64,000 bases of DNA from Pseudolactococcus laudensis (GCF_013449735.1 NZ_JACBNY010000002.1:120285-184284), one strand, 5' to 3'; counted from the stretch's first letter, positions 1-9,608 are shown. Notes: generated by a model not told the origin, from the letters alone. Translations and numbers: made by a program.

Positions 1-486
1 ACGACAGGTAAAAAAGGCACCTCTCAAGATTCAGGTATCCCTGGCTTACAAAAAACAGTAAAAAATCCATTCGTTGAAACAACGAACTGGGACTGGACGA
101 TTGACCCAGTTGGCTTGCGCATCGCCTTGCGTCGTATCGCCTCACGTTACCGCTTGCCAGTCCTCATCACAGAAAACGGATTGGGTGAGTACGACAAACT
201 TGAAGACGGCAAAGTCCACGATGATTACCGCATCGACTTCTTGAAAAAACACGTCCTAGCTATCAAAGAAGCAATTTCTGATGGCGTCGACGTCATCGGC
301 TACACAACTTGGAGCTATACCGACCTTTTGAGCTGGCTCAACGGCTACCAAAAACGCTACGGTTTCGTCTACGTTGACCAAGATGAAACAATGACAGGCT
401 CATTGAAACGCATCCCGAAAGATTCTTACTACTGGTATAAAGACGTCATCGCAAGCAATGGTGATGATGCAACATTGCTGACATAA
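1..486 (+). CDS. 6-phospho-beta-glycosidase (GH1), 3' part only
   Basis: The frame is open from base 1, so the gene starts upstream of the window and only the C-terminal 161 residues are seen. The segment has the GH1 nucleophile motif ITENGLG (Glu is the nucleophile) and ends with DLLSWLNGYQKRYGFVYVD. The Ser, Lys and Tyr of SWLNGYQKRY fit the phosphate-binding triad of phospho-glycosidases, so a cytoplasmic enzyme cleaving PTS-imported phospho-beta-glucosides is the best reading. 6-Phospho-beta-galactosidase is the alternative. The N-terminal acid/base motif lies outside the window, and a PTS gene would be expected upstream but cannot be seen. Confidence 0.9.
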   Translation, partial: TTGKKGTSQDSGIPGLQKTVKNPFVETTNWDWTIDPVGLRIALRRIASRYRLPVLITENGLGEYDKLEDGKVHDDYRIDFLKKHVLAIKEAISDGVDVIGYTTWSYTDLLSWLNGYQKRYGFVYVDQDETMTGSLKRIPKDSYYWYKDVIASNGDDATLLT

Positions 487-496
487 AATAAAAAAA

Positions 497-577
497 GGCT
501 GAGACAAAAGTCCTCAGTCACCAAAAGAGAAAAGCAGACTAGAACAATCAATTTGATTGTTCTAGTCTGCTTTTTTT
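497..577 (+). terminator. Two stem-loops after the GH1 gene, the second an intrinsic terminator
   Basis: A first hairpin (497-519, loop AAAA) is followed by a long stem whose arms are 534-551 and 553-570, running into seven T. The genes on either side converge, and the stem would also work from the minus strand for the DUF4190 gene. Confidence 0.85.
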
Positions 578-684
578 CTATTCTTTCTGAACAGCATCGC
601 CACGTTGTCTTACAATTTATCAAAAATTGATATCGCTCATTGCCTATTTTTTAGAGATTCTTGTCCTAGTCTCTTATTTGTGAT

Positions 685-1368
685 CTAGACTCCAATAGGT
701 TTAGTGTATGAACTATTTATAGTACTTTCACGGATAAAAATTCTTGATGCTATCATCAGACGTTTTTCAATTTCAAGGACTTGCTGATAGTCATCATCAG
801 AAAAATCGTCTTCGTTGTCATAAAAATAGGTCATAAAATCACCCCAACGCTCTGATAAGTCAGTGATTTTGTTGCTGATTGTCTCATCAGAAGGATTTTT
901 TTGAAAATCTTCTACTAATTTTTCATAGTCATCGGCAAGTTTTTGAAAGGCAGTTAAAAATGCCTCATTTGTCATATCTTCAAATTGATTATTGGGTAAA
1001 TCATCTATCTTGGATTTATAACTTGAGGGAGGATTTAGCTCTGGTTCAATGGTATTAATGAAGTATAAGGTACCTAGAGTGATGAAGAGGCTGATTAAAA
1101 TAGTTAGACTCCCGAGAACAATACCAATGAGTGGGAAATCTTTACTGATATGGTCACGATTAGCATTTACAAGACAAATAATACCGAAAATAATTGCCAA
1201 AATACCAATCACAATCGATATAAGATTGATAAAGGGAATCCAACTACCGAGGATAGCAACAATGCCTAAAACCAAGGCAGCAATAGAAAGGCTAGTAGCA
1301 TGTGGCTTTGTGACGGGTATCATCGCCTTGTCCAGATTATTTTTCTGATGTAAAAATTTTTCAGACAT
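685..1368 (-). CDS. DUF4190-type membrane protein
   Basis: This 227-aa protein has a polar N-terminus, then two long hydrophobic segments (about residues 25-68 and 78-105, the first probably a double pass) separated by a short loop with NANRDHISKD. This layout is typical of DUF4190 proteins. The C-terminal 115 residues are acidic and predicted helical, rich in Asp and Glu, probably exposed to the cytoplasm or outside. No catalytic motif is visible and the function is unknown. It is transcribed against its neighbours and probably monocistronic. Confidence 0.7.
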   Translation of the reverse strand: MSEKFLHQKNNLDKAMIPVTKPHATSLSIAALVLGIVAILGSWIPFINLISIVIGILAIIFGIICLVNANRDHISKDFPLIGIVLGSLTILISLFITLGTLYFINTIEPELNPPSSYKSKIDDLPNNQFEDMTNEAFLTAFQKLADDYEKLVEDFQKNPSDETISNKITDLSERWGDFMTYFYDNEDDFSDDDYQQVLEIEKRLMIASRIFIRESTINSSYTKPIGV

Positions 1369-1538
1369 TTATTTTTCCTTTTTAAGAGATTGTGTTGCGA
1401 GTTTGGGATGTAAAAAATGAGTAGGTTTTAAGGAGTTAACAGCCTCTTTAAGGGTAAATCAAGTGTTAACAGAGACCTAAAAACTTGACCTGTTATTTAG
1501 ACTATTATAACATATTTTGTGTCTTTTTTAAAAAAAAT

Positions 1539-1553
1539 ATGCAAGCGCTTTCT
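1539..1553 (+). promoter_or_regulatory. Candidate cre site (CcpA) upstream of pulA
   Basis: ATGCAAGCGCTTTCT matches 14 of 15 positions of the cre consensus WTGNAARCGNWWWCA. It lies about 240 bp upstream of the pullulanase start, next to an AT-rich promoter-like stretch (1561-1580). It suggests catabolite repression or activation. Inferred from consensus only. Confidence 0.55.
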
Positions 1554-1609
1554 TTTTCTTTTGGAATATGTTATAAATAAGTGGGGAAGTTTTGAAAGAG
1601 GTGTAGATA

Positions 1610-1705
1610 ATGCCGTGTAATAACTGTCGTAACAAACAGTCTCTAAAGAGTAGAGGCGTACACAATTTTATGCAATCGGTTGCATTAGCTTTGGAAAGAT
1701 TTTAA
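1610..1705 (+). CDS. Possible 31-aa Cys-containing micro-ORF
   Basis: An ATG follows a good ribosome binding site (GAAAGAGGTG, 1594-1603) and opens a 31-codon frame beginning MPCNNCRNKQ, with a CxxC pair. The 20-nt block carrying the binding site recurs at 9102-9120 in front of another short Cys-containing frame. The ORF spans the LacI-type operator at 1671-1684. It may be a leader peptide, a remnant or chance; nothing proves translation. Confidence 0.3.
   Translation: MPCNNCRNKQSLKSRGVHNFMQSVALALERF
1671..1684 (+). promoter_or_regulatory. LacI-family operator, MalR-like
   Basis: TGCAATCGGTTGCA is a near-perfect 14-bp palindrome with the central CG typical of LacI/GalR operators such as MalR of streptococci. 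It sits 107 bp before the pullulanase start, so a maltose- or starch-responsive repressor is a reasonable inference. No such regulator gene is in the window. Confidence 0.55.
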
Positions 1706-1716
1706 AATTCTAAAAA

Positions 1717-1731
1717 ATGATAGCGATAACA
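1717..1731 (+). promoter_or_regulatory. Second candidate cre site before pulA
   Basis: ATGATAGCGATAACA matches 14 of 15 cre positions and lies 60 bp before the pulA start codon, a distance at which CcpA would block transcription. Together with the site at 1539 it makes carbon catabolite control likely. Confidence 0.5.
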
Positions 1732-1790
1732 TGATGTGGAATTGTTTATTATTCATAATTCATTTACTTTTGGAAATACAAAGGAGAAAG

Positions 1791-4118
1791 ATGGCTATTC
1801 AATACAAAAAAATTAACCGACACATTAAAATTGCTGTCGTCTCGTTACTCTCGCTTGGTTTATTAGGAACATTCTCAAGCATTCAAACACAAGTTCAAAT
1901 TTCCACACCACTTGATAGAGCGTTTAACCCACTACATGCCAAGGCTGCAACATCAAGTAGTACTTACGCAAGTACAGCCAATGCAGACTTGAAAATCGCA
2001 ACAGCTAGTAATAAGTTTGATTCATTTGATGCAAAATGGGCATATACTGCGACTGATTTAGGTGCAACTTATGCACCGACTGCAACAACTCTTAGAGTTT
2101 GGGCACCGACTGCAACGAGTGTAAAAGTGATTAGCTATGGGAAATCAGGAAACAATGCAACAGCACCGCAAGTCACAACCTACACAATGGCTCGTGGAAC
2201 AGTTGCTAATACGTCGGATTTAACTAAGAATACAATTGGCGTTTGGTCTGTTACAATTCCAGGAGATCAAAATGGTTTGGTCTATACGTATCAATTAACT
2301 TTTGGAAATGGTACGGTGAGTGATTATTCTGGTAATTATGGCACGGTAAGCAGTACCTCTACAACAATGACGACGCAAGATCCTTATAGCATTGCGACTG
2401 TTTCAGGTGGACTTCGCTCAGTTGTTGTTTCACCTTCAAGTGTGACACCAAGTGGCTTTGCCGTGAAACAAGGAGAAGAGGCTACTTGGAGACAAGCAAG
2501 TTCAACGCAAGCAGTTATTGATGAAATTCACGTTAAAAATTTTACGAATTCGAGTACTTCTGGGGTCAATCCGAATTACAAAGGGAAGTTTTTAGGTGTT
2601 GGAGAAACGGGTACAATAAATCCTAATACGGGAATGCTCACTGGGTTGAGCTATGAGAAGGAACTTGGGGTTAATTACTTACAGATTTTGCCGATGTATG
2701 ATTTTGCGAGTATTTCTGATACAGGTCTTGCAACTGCAGCTTTTCCAAGTGTTTATAATTGGGGCTATGATCCATTGAATTATAATGTGCCAGAAGGTGC
2801 TTATGCGACATCCGTTACGAATCCTAATACGCGTCTTAATGAAATGAAAACGATGATTCAAGCGATTCATAATCAAGGAATGGGCGTGATTATGGATGTG
2901 GTTTACAATCATGTGTATGACCAGTCAACTTCGAGTTTTGAGAGAACGCAACCTGGCTATTATTTCCGAAAATCTTCAACAACGGGTTGTGGGAATGATA
3001 CGGCGACCAATCATCTCATGTTCCGTCAATTCATTTTGAACTCTATTAAGTATTATACCTTGAACTACGGAGTTGATGGTTTCCGTTTTGATATCATGGC
3101 AAGCTTTGACAAGGATACGATTAATGCTGTTCGCTCAATGCTAAATACAATTGACCCGCATATCTTAACTTATGGTGAGGGATGGTATATGGGAACAGAT
3201 TTACCTTATGACCAGCAAGTCGATGTGTCGAAAGCCATTCATACACCAGGTGTTGGGTATTTTAACAACGGTGAACGTGATACAATTCAAAACTTTGTTG
3301 CTGGGGATAAGAATAGCTTAGGACTCATTTTGAGCGCTATTCGGGGGTCCGGTGATGGGTTGATGCAGTATGGCACACCTGCCCAAGCAGTTAATTATGT
3401 AGAGTGTCATGACGGTCAGACCATATCCGATTTGGAGTGGCTATATAATCCATATGATTTACAAGAAACTCATGTTGCCCGCTCTGAGCTTGCATCAGCC
3501 ATTAATATCTTGGCTGAAGGAACGACGGTGATGCAAAATGGTCAGGAATTTAACATGAGCCGTTACGTTAATGTGTCAGGCAATCCAGCATTGTCAACGA
3601 TTCAACAAGCTAAAATTGAGTCTAATAATTATACCGGTCTAAAGAGTATGGCAGATGCGCAAATTGAACTAGCGCGTAATCCTTATAATGGTGTGGTGAC
3701 TTTGAACAACACCAAATATTTTGTTGGTGATGAGTCGTCTAATACGAACTGGGATTTGGCGAGTACTTATGCCGAGCAAGTCGATTTCTTGAAACAATTG
3801 ATTCAGTTTAAAAATGATAACCCAAGTTTCTGGCCAGATGATTATAGCCAGATTTACAATGGTACTTTAATCCAGCCTCTGCGCTATGATTCTGGTGTTG
3901 TTGCATACATCATGGATAATGGTGTGAACAAGTATTTAGTCATTATCAATGCCTCTGGAGGCAGTCTAAACTTTACGGCAAATGATACCTACTATGGCAA
4001 CAATCTTGCGGGTAAAAGCATCATGCTTTCAAGTGATCATAGTCTTGCGTCAGGTACCAGTTTAAGTAATGCTTGGAACTTGGCTAATTACAGTCTTGCT
4101 TTAATCCAACTTCAGTAA
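1791..4118 (+). CDS. pulA: Secreted type I pullulanase
   Basis: This 775-aa enzyme hydrolyses alpha-1,6 branches of pullulan, starch or glycogen. The ATG at 1791 is chosen over the in-frame ATG at 1731 because AAAGGAG lies just before it, and it gives a lysine-rich N-terminus plus hydrophobic core with likely cleavage after the AKA ending at residue 52. A CBM48-like N-terminal part is followed by the type I signature YNWGYDP (residue 322), region I DVVYNH, nucleophile Asp434 (GFRFD), acid/base Glu463 (YGEGW) and transition-state Asp541 (VECHD). No wall anchor is present, so the enzyme is probably released. Its neighbour is a wall-anchored protein that may also bind starch. cre and LacI-type sites upstream suggest sugar control. 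Confidence 0.93.
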   Translation: MAIQYKKINRHIKIAVVSLLSLGLLGTFSSIQTQVQISTPLDRAFNPLHAKAATSSSTYASTANADLKIATASNKFDSFDAKWAYTATDLGATYAPTATTLRVWAPTATSVKVISYGKSGNNATAPQVTTYTMARGTVANTSDLTKNTIGVWSVTIPGDQNGLVYTYQLTFGNGTVSDYSGNYGTVSSTSTTMTTQDPYSIATVSGGLRSVVVSPSSVTPSGFAVKQGEEATWRQASSTQAVIDEIHVKNFTNSSTSGVNPNYKGKFLGVGETGTINPNTGMLTGLSYEKELGVNYLQILPMYDFASISDTGLATAAFPSVYNWGYDPLNYNVPEGAYATSVTNPNTRLNEMKTMIQAIHNQGMGVIMDVVYNHVYDQSTSSFERTQPGYYFRKSSTTGCGNDTATNHLMFRQFILNSIKYYTLNYGVDGFRFDIMASFDKDTINAVRSMLNTIDPHILTYGEGWYMGTDLPYDQQVDVSKAIHTPGVGYFNNGERDTIQNFVAGDKNSLGLILSAIRGSGDGLMQYGTPAQAVNYVECHDGQTISDLEWLYNPYDLQETHVARSELASAINILAEGTTVMQNGQEFNMSRYVNVSGNPALSTIQQAKIESNNYTGLKSMADAQIELARNPYNGVVTLNNTKYFVGDESSNTNWDLASTYAEQVDFLKQLIQFKNDNPSFWPDDYSQIYNGTLIQPLRYDSGVVAYIMDNGVNKYLVIINASGGSLNFTANDTYYGNNLAGKSIMLSSDHSLASGTSLSNAWNLANYSLALIQLQ

Positions 4119-4189
4119 GTTTAGCGACTTACTGACATGACTGAAATAAATCATGCAGTATGACAGACACAGATAGATGTGTTAGGGGA

Positions 4190-4220
4190 CTAATATAGTT
4201 TAATAGTTAAACTGTATTAG
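4190..4220 (+). other. Stem-loop before the LPXTG gene
   Basis: Arms 4190-4203 and 4207-4220 are complementary except for one G-U type position and a 3-nt loop. There is no T tract, so it is not a normal terminator. It ends 16 nt before the AAAGGG binding site of the next gene. It could stabilise or process the pulA-LPXTG transcript. Confidence 0.5.
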
Positions 4221-4249
4221 CTTGTAATTTATAATAAAGGGTGGTTTTT

Positions 4250-7200
4250 ATGTCTTTATCTCATATGAAAAAAAGCAGTAGAGCAAAACAAGAATCAAAA
4301 GTATCGCATTTTAGAGCTTGGAAGTCAGGTAAAATATGGCTGTACGGTGCAAGTATTTTAGCCAGTTTGTTTGTATTTGGTCTTGCACCGACTTTTGTTA
4401 CAAACCCTAGTTTTGGCTCAATTGTTGTGCAAGCAGACGCGGCTAAATCTGGTACAACGATTTTGGTCAATTCAGGTCAAATGAATGGCGCCAAGTATAT
4501 TTATATTTGGAATCAAAATACTGGCTCAATTGATGGGCAGATGAGCTATGTTGGCAACGGCTACTTTGCTTATACCTATTCAGGAGCAGCACCAAGTGCG
4601 ATTACACTTGCTTTAAGTGACACTGACGGACAAACTGGGTCAAATTGGCCTGGGGATAGGGGAAAGTTACCAGGTGAAGATGGCGCTGGAAATGTTACTG
4701 GTATTCTTCCGACTTATCACTTTATTACGGTCAACGGCTCAACTGTTCAACAAGAATCTGCGCCAACGCTCACAGCTCCTGCAGCATTGGCAGAAGGTAC
4801 ATCAGGAACAAGCTATGATTTGTCAGCTCAGGCACAGCCTGTTTATGCAACAACTTATCAGACAACAGCCTTGACACCGTCAAATCTGACTTACAGTGTG
4901 ACAGATCCTAATGGTGTAGCTGTCAGCATGTCAGGGGCAACTTTTGTGCCCACATCTGCTGGCGACTACACTGTCACTTATGAACAAAACTATACCGACG
5001 CAGCAGGACAAACTTATGGCGTGCGAGCGACAAAAACATTAACGGTCAAGAATCAAATTACCACACCAACACTTGCCAATACCGACGTGTCTTACACCGA
5101 TGGCACAGAACTTTCACCAAAGTTAGCACTTGATCTGAGTACCTATTATATTGGTGATGAGATTCAAGTTCCAGACGCCCCTCAAATTCAAGGAAAATCA
5201 TTTGTGGGTGTGACGTATAAAGGCATAGCTGTTCAGGTTGGGGATAAAATCACCTTAACTGCTAAGGGAGCATTCGTCTACACGTATGTCTCATATTTCA
5301 CGAGTTTAACGCCAGCAGCAACATCAACCGGGCAAGTTGGGGCAACAATTGACGCAGCAACTCTTGAAACATTGGTCGATCCAAGTAATTCTGCTGTCTC
5401 AATTAGAAATGCGACTATTACTGTAAAAGATAGCTCTGGCAATAACATCCCGCTAGATGGTAGCTATCAGGGTCATTATTGGGTATTAGGCACGACATTT
5501 ACGCCAACTTATGCGGATACCTACACGATAACTTATAGCTACACCGATCAGTCAGGGACAGTTCAGACCGCGACTCAGACAGTCAAAGTTTTGCCCGCAC
5601 CAACCATTGATGCGAGTGGGATACCGATGTCATCAGATGGCTCGAATACGCTAGTAGTTAATGCAGATGCATCAGGGCACTATCAATTTGACCCAAGCAT
5701 ATCAATAACAGGAATTAATCAAGGATACGATGCTAACGGCAATCCAGTTGCTAATGTCATTTATAATCCCGTCACCTATACAGATCCAGCCACAGGTGTC
5801 ACCGATTCGAGCCAATTTCCAGTAGGCAGTATGACCGTATTAGATGCTAATGGCAATGAAGTTGATCCGAGAACACTGACTGTCGGAACTTATACGATAG
5901 AATGGCAATATGATGGAGCAGATGGCACAGCTATTTTGGTCATTCAAATTTTACCAGCTGGAAAAATTGCCCTTACGATTTCTGCCAATCAATACGACGT
6001 AATACCTAGCGGACAAACGGTTGATTTGAGTTTATCCGCCTCAGATGGCTCTGCCTATGTTAGCCTGACAGACAGCAATGGTAAAGCTGTTGACCTATTA
6101 AGTGCGCTAGCAGATGGCAGTTTGACAATTGAAGTAACAGACCCTTTTGGCACAATCATTACCTTGACTGGCACAAGTTTCACAACAAGTCTCAATGGCT
6201 ACTATTCAATCAATTATGATTACACAGACCCAACAACAGGAATGCATGTTTCAGCACAAGGCTCAATTTTCGTTCAACCTCAAGTGATTGCCCCAAATGA
6301 CAGTGTATTACAAGAAGGCAAAGGTACCTTTACATTTGACACACCAACAGTCGTAGATGCAGAAAACGGCGGTCAGACAGATGGAACAGGATATGTTAAA
6401 AATCCGAACTACTTCCCTTATGACACCAATATTTCAGATGGTAATATGTCAGATGCCGGCAACTTTACTTCAAAAACGCTAACAGATGCATCAGGCAAAG
6501 TGATTTCACCAGCCGATTTTGGAAAGCTTAAAGCAGGAACCTACAAAGCAACCTACGTTTATAGTTATAGTGACCGTTGGAATTCAAATAACACAAACTC
6601 ATCGACCTATGGTGCGGATTTCCAAATTTCAGTGACACAGACTGTCTATGTTTCCAATTTGACAGTCGATAATGGTGCTGGCACAGTTGGGACTGAGCTG
6701 AATCTAGCGACACTCATCACAGACAAAACCGATAGCACAGGAACACAGACAGCGCAAGCAATCTCTTACGCACTCGTTAACGCCGACCAGACCCTCACAG
6801 GACTCTCGGAAAAATGGACGCCCACACAGTCAGGGACTTATCGCATTCAATATAGTTATATTGATGCAAACTCAGGACTTCAAGTTACAGCTATCGTAAC
6901 AATCATAGTTAAAAATGGAACGTTGGTAGCGCCTAAAGATGTGACACAAACAGCGACAAGTTTTGTTCCACCTCTGACATTAACAAATCAAAGTGGCAAT
7001 GCAGTGACTGTAACAGCTAAGGTTTCTGGCAACGCAGACCTGTCAGCATTAACACCTGGAACTTATACAATTACCTATACAGCCTCTGGATACGATACTG
7101 TTACCCAAAAACTCATCATAACAGCACCGGCTACACCAGCAACCACCACAGTTGACCACACTGCTAATAATGGCGACGGCTTAACGCCTAGTCGCACCAT

Positions 7201-8764
7201 TTCACTTGCTGGTAATGTCGGTGACAGTGTGACAATTCCTACAGCCGCACAAGTGGCAGGAAACAATAAAACTGGGTACACACTGACAAAAATCACCTTC
7301 AATGGTGCAGTCGTTCAAGCAGGGGACACGGTCACCCTAGCAGAGAAAAACGCGCTAGTGTATCATTACACCAAAAACCCAGTCAATACAGACATTAGTG
7401 TGACAAAAAATGTAGACGAAAAAGGCAACGTCTTATCTGATACGACAGGCTATGAACTAGTGTCAAGTACTGTCAACCCACCTGTCGTGGTAGTCATCAA
7501 CCCAGACGGTGACACGGAAACGACCACCACAACAGTCAAAGTTTGGAAGGTTAAGACACCACCTATCACACCGCCGACACCAGCAACAACAACAGTTGGT
7601 CATACTGCTAATAATGGCGACGGCTTAACGCCTAGTCGCACCATTTCACTTGCTGGTAATGTCGGTGACAGTGTGACAATTCCTACAGCCGCACAAGTGG
7701 CAGGAAACAATAAAACTGGGTACACACTGACAAAAATCACCTTCAATGGTGCAGTCGTTCAAGCAGGGGACACGGTCACCCTAGCAGAGAAAAATGCGCT
7801 AGTGTATCATTACACCAAAAACCCAGTCAATACAGACATTAGTGTGACAAAAAATGTAGACGAAAAAGGCAACGTCTTATCTGATACGACAGGCTATGAA
7901 CTAGTGTCAAGTACTGTCAACCCACCTGTCGTGGTAGTCATCAACCCAGACGGTGACACGGAAACGACCACCACAACAGTCAAAGTTTGGAAGGTTAAGA
8001 CACCACCTATCACACCGCCGACACCAGCAACAACAACAGTTGGTCATACTGTTAATAATGGCGACGGCTTAACGCCTAGTCGCACCATTTCACTTGCTGG
8101 TAATGTCGGTGACAGTGTGACAATTCCTACAGCCGCACAAGTGGCAGGAAACAATAAAACTGGCTACACACTGACAAAAATCACCTTCAATGGTGCAGTC
8201 GTCCAAGCAGGTGATACGGTCACTCTAGCAGAGAAAAATGCGCTAGTGTATCATTACACCAAAAACCCAGTCAATACAGACATTAGTGTGACAAAAAATG
8301 TAGACGAAAAAGGCAACGTCTTATCTGATACGACAGGCTATGAGCTAGTGTCAAGTACTGTCAACCCACCTGTCGTGGTAGTCATCAACCCAGACGGTGA
8401 CACAGAAACGACGATTACAACAGTCAAAGTTTGGAAACGAAAAGTCAATCCTATTGTGCCGGATAAAACAACACCACCTAAAAGACCAGCATTGCATTTT
8501 GGAGGTATTCCAGGTGTAAAATCGTTACCGGATTCTGATAATCAACAACCTAAACCAGTATCAAAAGAGGAGCAAGCGCTCCCTAATACAGGAGAAAATT
8601 CTGATAATCAACAATCTAAACCTGCGACAAAAACACAAAAAACGCTCCCTAATACAGGAGAAACATCAGATTCAAAACTGTTAAGTTCAGGTGTATCGCT
8701 AATGACGCTTTTGATAGCTACTTTGGGAATAGAAATTCTTAAAAAACGCAAAAAAGAACTTTGA
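4250..8764 (+). CDS. LPXTG wall-anchored repeat surface protein with KxGKxW-type signal peptide
   Basis: This 1,504-aa protein begins at the ATG behind AAAGGG. The N-terminus carries WKSGKIWLYGASIL, which fits the KxYKxGKxW signal family, and cleavage is likely near VVQADA. Residues about 65-165 (aromatic positions, WPGDRGKLPGED) resemble a starch-binding CBM26-like module, but this is inference. A long Thr/Ser-rich Ig-like region follows, then three 148-aa MucBP-like repeats (about 965-1408), and a C-terminus with two LPNTG motifs (1444 and 1466), a hydrophobic stretch and KKRKKEL. Sortase should anchor it to peptidoglycan. It follows pulA by 131 bp, so a shared role in binding starch at the surface is plausible; an adhesin is the alternative. 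Confidence 0.85.
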   Translation: MSLSHMKKSSRAKQESKVSHFRAWKSGKIWLYGASILASLFVFGLAPTFVTNPSFGSIVVQADAAKSGTTILVNSGQMNGAKYIYIWNQNTGSIDGQMSYVGNGYFAYTYSGAAPSAITLALSDTDGQTGSNWPGDRGKLPGEDGAGNVTGILPTYHFITVNGSTVQQESAPTLTAPAALAEGTSGTSYDLSAQAQPVYATTYQTTALTPSNLTYSVTDPNGVAVSMSGATFVPTSAGDYTVTYEQNYTDAAGQTYGVRATKTLTVKNQITTPTLANTDVSYTDGTELSPKLALDLSTYYIGDEIQVPDAPQIQGKSFVGVTYKGIAVQVGDKITLTAKGAFVYTYVSYFTSLTPAATSTGQVGATIDAATLETLVDPSNSAVSIRNATITVKDSSGNNIPLDGSYQGHYWVLGTTFTPTYADTYTITYSYTDQSGTVQTATQTVKVLPAPTIDASGIPMSSDGSNTLVVNADASGHYQFDPSISITGINQGYDANGNPVANVIYNPVTYTDPATGVTDSSQFPVGSMTVLDANGNEVDPRTLTVGTYTIEWQYDGADGTAILVIQILPAGKIALTISANQYDVIPSGQTVDLSLSASDGSAYVSLTDSNGKAVDLLSALADGSLTIEVTDPFGTIITLTGTSFTTSLNGYYSINYDYTDPTTGMHVSAQGSIFVQPQVIAPNDSVLQEGKGTFTFDTPTVVDAENGGQTDGTGYVKNPNYFPYDTNISDGNMSDAGNFTSKTLTDASGKVISPADFGKLKAGTYKATYVYSYSDRWNSNNTNSSTYGADFQISVTQTVYVSNLTVDNGAGTVGTELNLATLITDKTDSTGTQTAQAISYALVNADQTLTGLSEKWTPTQSGTYRIQYSYIDANSGLQVTAIVTIIVKNGTLVAPKDVTQTATSFVPPLTLTNQSGNAVTVTAKVSGNADLSALTPGTYTITYTASGYDTVTQKLIITAPATPATTTVDHTANNGDGLTPSRTISLAGNVGDSVTIPTAAQVAGNNKTGYTLTKITFNGAVVQAGDTVTLAEKNALVYHYTKNPVNTDISVTKNVDEKGNVLSDTTGYELVSSTVNPPVVVVINPDGDTETTTTTVKVWKVKTPPITPPTPATTTVGHTANNGDGLTPSRTISLAGNVGDSVTIPTAAQVAGNNKTGYTLTKITFNGAVVQAGDTVTLAEKNALVYHYTKNPVNTDISVTKNVDEKGNVLSDTTGYELVSSTVNPPVVVVINPDGDTETTTTTVKVWKVKTPPITPPTPATTTVGHTVNNGDGLTPSRTISLAGNVGDSVTIPTAAQVAGNNKTGYTLTKITFNGAVVQAGDTVTLAEKNALVYHYTKNPVNTDISVTKNVDEKGNVLSDTTGYELVSSTVNPPVVVVINPDGDTETTITTVKVWKRKVNPIVPDKTTPPKRPALHFGGIPGVKSLPDSDNQQPKPVSKEEQALPNTGENSDNQQSKPATKTQKTLPNTGETSDSKLLSSGVSLMTLLIATLGIEILKKRKKEL
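7141..8472 (+). repeat. Three tandem 444-bp coding repeats
   Basis: Units start at 7141, 7585 and 8029, exactly 444 bp (148 codons) apart. They are almost identical at DNA level, with only a few substitutions, mostly in unit 3 (8162-8226 and the 3' end). Such identity implies recent duplication or continuing gene conversion, and copy number may vary between strains or be collapsed in assemblies. Confidence 0.95.
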
Positions 8765-8795
8765 GTTTTTCTGTTTTAGTAAAAAATTATATTAG

Positions 8796-8833
8796 AAAAC
8801 CTTATAGAAATAGATAATCTATAAGGTTTTTTA
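8796..8833 (+). terminator. Intrinsic terminator after the LPXTG gene
   Basis: The arms AAAACCTTATAG and CTATAAGGTTTT flank a short AT-rich loop and run into T residues. This ends the pulA-LPXTG region. Confidence 0.85.
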
Positions 8834-9608
8834 TTGTCTAGTTGTTTTTTAAATAAATAAAGGGATGAAGTCTATTTTTGTTTAGAATGTTGTCACATAT
8901 TTCATATTTAAATGTTAAATAATAGTAAAAACGCTTTCTTTTTTATGGTGAACATGATATAATAAGAGTGTAAAAATAGGATGTAAAAGCTATGCTCAGG
9001 ATAGACAGCTGCCGCAATGTAAAATTGGTAAAGGCAAAATGTTCTTCTGATTCTGAGGCGTAAGTCGGCTAGGCTGACTGGCTTTAATACCTACACCATT
9101 AAGGAAGTTTTGAAAGAGGTGATGCCAATGACAGATGAAGATTGTTGCGCGAAAACCAAGGTTGTGACTCAGAATGATGAACGGTAGCAAAGTAGCAAAA
9201 AATGACGATTATGACAGCTTTAGTTAGCATGATGAATTGTAAGGCATTACACTAGATTTAAAAAATTCAATAGGAGGTTTAGTCGTTAAAGAGAGGCTGT
9301 TACGAGTATAGGTTTGATGAATCTGAAATAACAACATCATTAATGAGTAGGCTTGGTTTTTAATTCTAAACACCGGAAAAAGCGACGCCGTTCGCTTTTT
9401 TTGGAGGAAAAATTTTGTCGGCTAAAAATTAGTATGGTGTGTCACCAAGATAGCTATGCTAACTGAAACAAAAATTAAAAATGCCCAAACGAAAAAATGT
9501 CGCCCACTTTATCGGGGGTGAATAACTTATCAATAAATCATTATCTGATAGATGATGTCTACCAGTTCTTGACATTTATGTTGAGAACACATGAAAGGAA
9601 ATCGTAAC
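8834..9608. other. 775-bp region without a convincing gene; duplicated leader motif, micro-ORF and hairpin
   Basis: An extended -10 (TGATATAAT, 8955-8963) lies behind a cre-like half-site (ACGCTTTCTT, 8931). A block at 9102-9120 repeats the 1584-1603 sequence and provides a binding site for a 19-codon frame at 9128-9187 (MTDEDCCAKTK). A terminator-like hairpin with T tract lies at 9377-9402. Several other short frames are unsupported. The region may be the remains of a deleted gene or a leader left when the locus was rearranged. Confidence 0.5.

Noticed and set aside
1049..1348. 99-codon frame opposite the DUF4190 gene
   Set aside because: Antisense shadow of a better-supported gene with no binding site or family features.
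7075..7302. Minus-strand frame in the surface-protein repeats
   Set aside because: An overlap artefact of the repeats with no start signals.
7141..8472. Tandem repeat as a mobile element
   Set aside because: Units keep the reading frame and encode protein domains, with no transposase or terminal repeats.
8991..9062. 23-codon frame MLRIDSCRN
   Set aside because: No binding site and no repeat elsewhere; most likely chance.
8834..9608. tRNA or known riboswitch in the gap
   Set aside because: No cloverleaf or conserved riboswitch core could be assembled by eye.
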